Of a stretch of DNA of 64,000 nt, positions 60,903 through 64,000 are shown one piece after another. The stretch is from the NCBI RefSeq assembly GCF_963576675.1, contig NC_088915.1, forward strand, positions 40,701,501 through 40,765,500, read 5' to 3'. Position numbers and translations under genes: made by a program. This stretch comes from Euphorbia lathyris. Taxonomy: Eukaryota; Streptophyta; Magnoliopsida; Malpighiales; Euphorbiaceae. The notes below the pieces were generated by a model. It saw only the letters and a program-made list of their open reading frames with translations, was not told the origin of the DNA and searched no databases. Each line of letters starts with the position of its first letter. Position 1 is the stretch's first letter.

Positions 60903-62374
60903 TGTTGAGCGATTTCCGCAAGTGCACGATATACGCTTGTAGTAATAAAAGATATCGAACCCACAGGGAACGCTTTTTCACGAAAACTTATTTTAATATA
61001 GTTTAATTCACGTCTTTAGGTTTAACTTTAGAAAATCGTTTAAATTAATTGTATTGGTCTGGTTTAGATGGAAGTAATATGTTGAACTTTAGAACTCAAT
61101 TCTGTCTTGAGATTTAATTACAAGACAGGAACTTTTATGTTTAAAATAAGAAGTACACGAAACTTGCTCGCATTAAGCAAGAAAGCAACTATAACTTTGG
61201 TAAGATTATAATCATGAAACAATTCATTATTTTATGCAATCATCAGGCTTCGAACTGCAAACGATCTTCCTACGGTCGGGCAAGATATCTACCTTAATCA
61301 AATCGGTGTTTTATGTCTGATAAGTCGAGCTATCGATCATGTCATCCATAAATCCTAATCTTTTTAAGTGTTGAACAAAGTTTCTTTATAAATATATTTG
61401 TGTAAAACTTTTTAATGAAAACACCAGTATATTACTTTGAAAATCATTTTGTCAGAATAACATCAAAATAACAACAGAAAGAATATATTGAATAGAAAAA
61501 TGTATTATTATAGAATTGTGAATCTTCACAAGTTAACAGAGAAGAAGAAACATGGATAGCATTTTAAATAATTTGAGTTCCGGGTTGTCAATTCTTTCCT
61601 CAAACTTCGTAGGTTTGTCAGACCTTGGGGCGCTTCAGCCGCTAATCCTTCTAATTGAATCCTCGAAATAGAGATCGCTGGATCCACTATCAAACTTTGA
61701 ACTTGTCTTCGAACAACTCTTAAATCTAAACTAATTGCTACTGTGTTTGTAATTAATCTAAGAACAACTTGTGTACAGCAAGTTTGCTTTTACAGAATGA
61801 AAACTAATCTCTGACTCTCTTCTGAATCAGAACTTCTTTAACATAATAACAACTCTCTAAAACTCTAACAACCAACATAAATTCTGAAATAATCCACTTA
61901 TTTATAGATGTTGGAGGGTTGTGTTTGAAGGGTCATGTCCGCTGGTGAAGGGTCGTTTCTATCCGAATGAACAGACGCGTTTTTTGGATTTTTGACATGT
62001 GAAATCAGTGTTGGAATTGCTGTTGTTGCTACCGAGATTTTAGAATTTGAATCGTGACTTGAGGCTAAGAAATATGGCTGGACGAAAGGTCATCTTCGTG
62101 TCTAAAATTAGCGTGTCGCGACCGAGATGTGGGAATCTCGGTCGCGACACGGGTGTTTATTCCCAGTCTCGTCCGCTTCCCGTCTCCCCGTATCGGTCTC
62201 CTAAATTACTCATACTTTTGGCTCGTAACTTAGGTTTTTCTCTTGTTTTTGCTCCGTTTTAGCTCCTATTTGGATTTAACCAAATAATTAAGTACCTTGC
62301 ATCAAAGAAACATATATTCAACACGATTTCAGTATAAAACTGACGTAATTGTTAATGATATTTTGGGCTTATCA
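60903..62374 (-). repeat. ATH-6 3' LTR (1472 bp)
   Basis: On the plus strand TGTTGAGCGATTTCCG...GGGCTTATCA. The minus-strand TATA box (TATAAATA) is at 61898-61907. A GTCGCGAC-containing inverted pair (GTGTCGCGACCGAGA / TCTCGGTCGCGACAC, about 62108-62145) lies upstream of the TATA box in sense orientation. Confidence 0.9.
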
Positions 62375-62392
62375 AATCTCCCACACTTAAGC
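62375..62392 (-). other. ATH-6 polypurine tract
   Basis: The minus strand reads GCTTAAGTGTGGGAGATT directly before the LTR. Confidence 0.85.
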
Positions 62393-62739
62393 TTTTGCTA
62401 GTCCCGAGAAAAATTCCACTGAATTTATTCGTTAATCAATCTCTTTATGAAAATAAAATATATATCCATGTATCTTTTTTGAATTATTTAAATCGAAAGA
62501 TTAACTTGCATGGTAAATTTATACGTAAAACATCAAACTATCTAATGTAAAAGCGATATATCATTCGTCTTGTATCTCAATTTTTATATTGAAGTATTCG
62601 GGACGGTGTAAGCACGCATGTTTTTGAGTCTTTCGTCTTAAGGCATTTCAAAGCATAAAATTTGCTTTCCCAAACCTAAACTATTATATGAAAAATATTG
62701 ATTAAATAAGGACTTAGGTATAATTTATTTGCTAGTCAC

Positions 62740-63000
62740 GCCCGTGATAAGGGTGGTCTCGCCTGTGACTTAATATAAATTAAATTGCTTTGTGTTCATT
62801 TAAGAGGTTCCAACCATACCATGGGTGGACGCAATCGTTACTTTAGACTCACGTTTAATTTTGCTTTTATTTTAACGTTCCTTCCATGCCTCGATTGTGA
62901 TAAGGGTGGTCGCAATCGTAGCCAAAAGTACCGTTTATTTAATTTTTCTTCCCTTTCATACCTCAATTGTGATATGGGTGGTCTCAATCGTGGCCAAAAG
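62740..63000. repeat. four diverged copies of a GTGATA(A/T)GGGTGGTC repeat
   Basis: Units near 62745, 62812, 62885 and 62955, about 70-75 bp apart, each with CNNTNGTGATANGGGTGGTCNCAATCGT followed by CCAAAAGT or similar. They lie in the ATH-6 3' UTR. Confidence 0.8.
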
Positions 63001-63868
63001 TTAAGAATACGACTACTTGATTTAATTAACACGAGTTATAAAATATAAATTTTAAAATGGGAAAGAAAAAATAGCACATTCAACCTATATTGACTTAAAA
63101 TTCAACATGTATTATGGCTAAAGTTTCCTTAAAAACTTCAATTGGTTTTTAATGTAAAACAAAGTCAAATCGAGCTAAAAAGCTAAACTTGTTAGTTCGA
63201 TTTATGCCTATAAACTTAATTGAAAATTGAAAATAAAATTTATATTTATCATGTGTTTGCATGAAATAAAATAGAGATTAAAAATAAAGAAATTTTTACT
63301 TATATACATTTACTCGAGACGTTTTTTCATAAAATCGTTTCGGAGATTTGAAAAAATATTGCCCATGTAGAAATATTATTCTAACGATAATGATAACCAA
63401 AAAAATAATCATAAGTTATAAAAAATAATGTTTATATAAAATATGTCATTTTGAAAAATGTTACATAAAAATGGTTTATATTTTGAGAATGTTGCATAAA
63501 AAATGTTGCATTTGTGTAAAAACAAATGTTGCAATTTGTATATTACTTATTAATAATGAAAATTATCAACATGCATTTATACGTAAATAAATAGCATTCA
63601 TCCTCATTCGTTGCATTCATTCGTACTTAAAAATAAAAACGAATATGAAATATCTCCTCCCACACTTAATTCAGACCATGTCCTCATTGGTGCAAAAATT
63701 GATAAAACACGAAAAATAGTACGAAATTAGCATACGAATTAGAAACGAAAATATTGTATCAAAACATTCAACATAATAATAGAAATTGTACCAAACATAA
63801 TTAAAAATATCATACCAAATGTAATGAAACATAACAATAACGAAAAATGAGTTAAGAAAGGATAAAAC
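63001..63868. other. ATH-6 3' untranslated region, AT-rich
   Basis: Very AT-rich, with runs such as repeated ATGTTGCAT(A/T)AAA near 63450-63530. No gene is visible. Confidence 0.5.
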
Positions 63869-64000
63869 CTAATCTTGAGAAGGTGAACCCGGTGGTGATG
63901 GTATAGTCCTGACTCCTTGGCGTCGGAAAAATGATAGCATCCGGCGACGAGTTGATTTGTGCTCATGCCTATGGATATTGGCATCCACCGTGGTGATCTT
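63869..64000 (-). pseudogene. ATH-6 env-like ORF, last 43 codons
   Basis: Entering from the window edge, one frame reads ITTVDANIHRHEHKSTRR and RMLSFFRRQGVRTIPSPP, then GSPSQD and a stop at 63869-63871. The position between pol and PPT and the basic, Pro/Ser-ending tail fit an Athila env-like C terminus. It is too short to classify further and may still be intact upstream. Confidence 0.6.

Larger units (their letters stand above)
60903..64000 (-). mobile_element. ATH-6: Athila-type element, 3' end only
   Basis: A 1472-bp LTR (60903-62374), PPT and a 3' UTR are followed by the C terminus of an env-like ORF at the window edge. The element lies in ATH-4 and its body extends beyond 64000. The LTR differs from the other families here but has the same TGATA start in sense orientation. 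Confidence 0.88.

Overview
This is plant nuclear DNA, almost certainly from pericentromeric or other heterochromatic chromatin of a flowering plant (probably a eudicot). I see no credible host gene, tRNA, rRNA or CRISPR array. Nearly every base can be assigned to LTR retrotransposons nested inside one another. The species cannot be named from the sequence. Element names below are mine.

Oldest layer: two Sirevirus-type Ty1/copia elements lie head to head. SIRE-1 (minus strand, 7115-33560) keeps part of its 3' LTR, a decayed env-like ORF, RNase H, RT, integrase, protease and gag pieces, the initiator-tRNA-Met-type PBS and part of its 5' LTR. SIRE-2 (plus strand, 33556-44211) has a 5' LTR fragment, PBS and gag. 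They are fused within their LTRs at a 5-bp microhomology (AGATC, 33556-33560), giving inverted-repeat arms of about 0.7 kb around a 0.45-kb spacer.

Later insertions, most with target-site duplications (TSDs) that I can read: ATH-1 (1-7114, in the SIRE-1 3' LTR); a chromovirus-like solo LTR (10609-11809, TSD CTTAG) in the SIRE-1 env-like ORF; an Athila-type solo LTR (17285-18829, TSD GATAC) and ATH-2 (18925-32409, TSD GGTGA), both in SIRE-1 gag; TAT-1 (23990-30264, TSD GTGAC) in ATH-2 gag; ATH-3 (34661-43818, TSD TTTAC) and ATH-4 (44212 to about 60902) in SIRE-2 gag; ATH-5 (47560-57082, TSD GCAGT) in the ATH-4 env-like ORF; ATH-6 (60903 to beyond the window end) near the ATH-4 protease/RT boundary.

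The ATH elements are Ty3/gypsy of the Athila type. All their LTRs begin TGATA in sense orientation. Where it is present, the PBS is complementary to the 3' end of tRNA-Asp. Gene order is gag, PR, RT, RNase H, IN, then an env-like ORF. All coding regions carry stops or frameshifts, so none looks autonomous. ATH-5 is the youngest looking (LTRs about 1-1.5% different by eye) but lacks the gag capsid part and the env-like ORF. ATH-3 has capsid and env-like remains but no pol.

The most interesting signals are: (1) GC-rich arrays of short near-palindromes just upstream of the LTR TATA box in three Athila-type families, where palindromy is kept although the arm sequence differs; (2) the head-to-head Sirevirus fusion; (3) a 0.4-kb insert inside ATH-2 RNase H that reads like an organellar-plasmid family B DNA polymerase; (4) a roughly 85-bp two-hairpin motif shared by the chromovirus-like solo LTR and the 3' region of the unrelated TAT-1.
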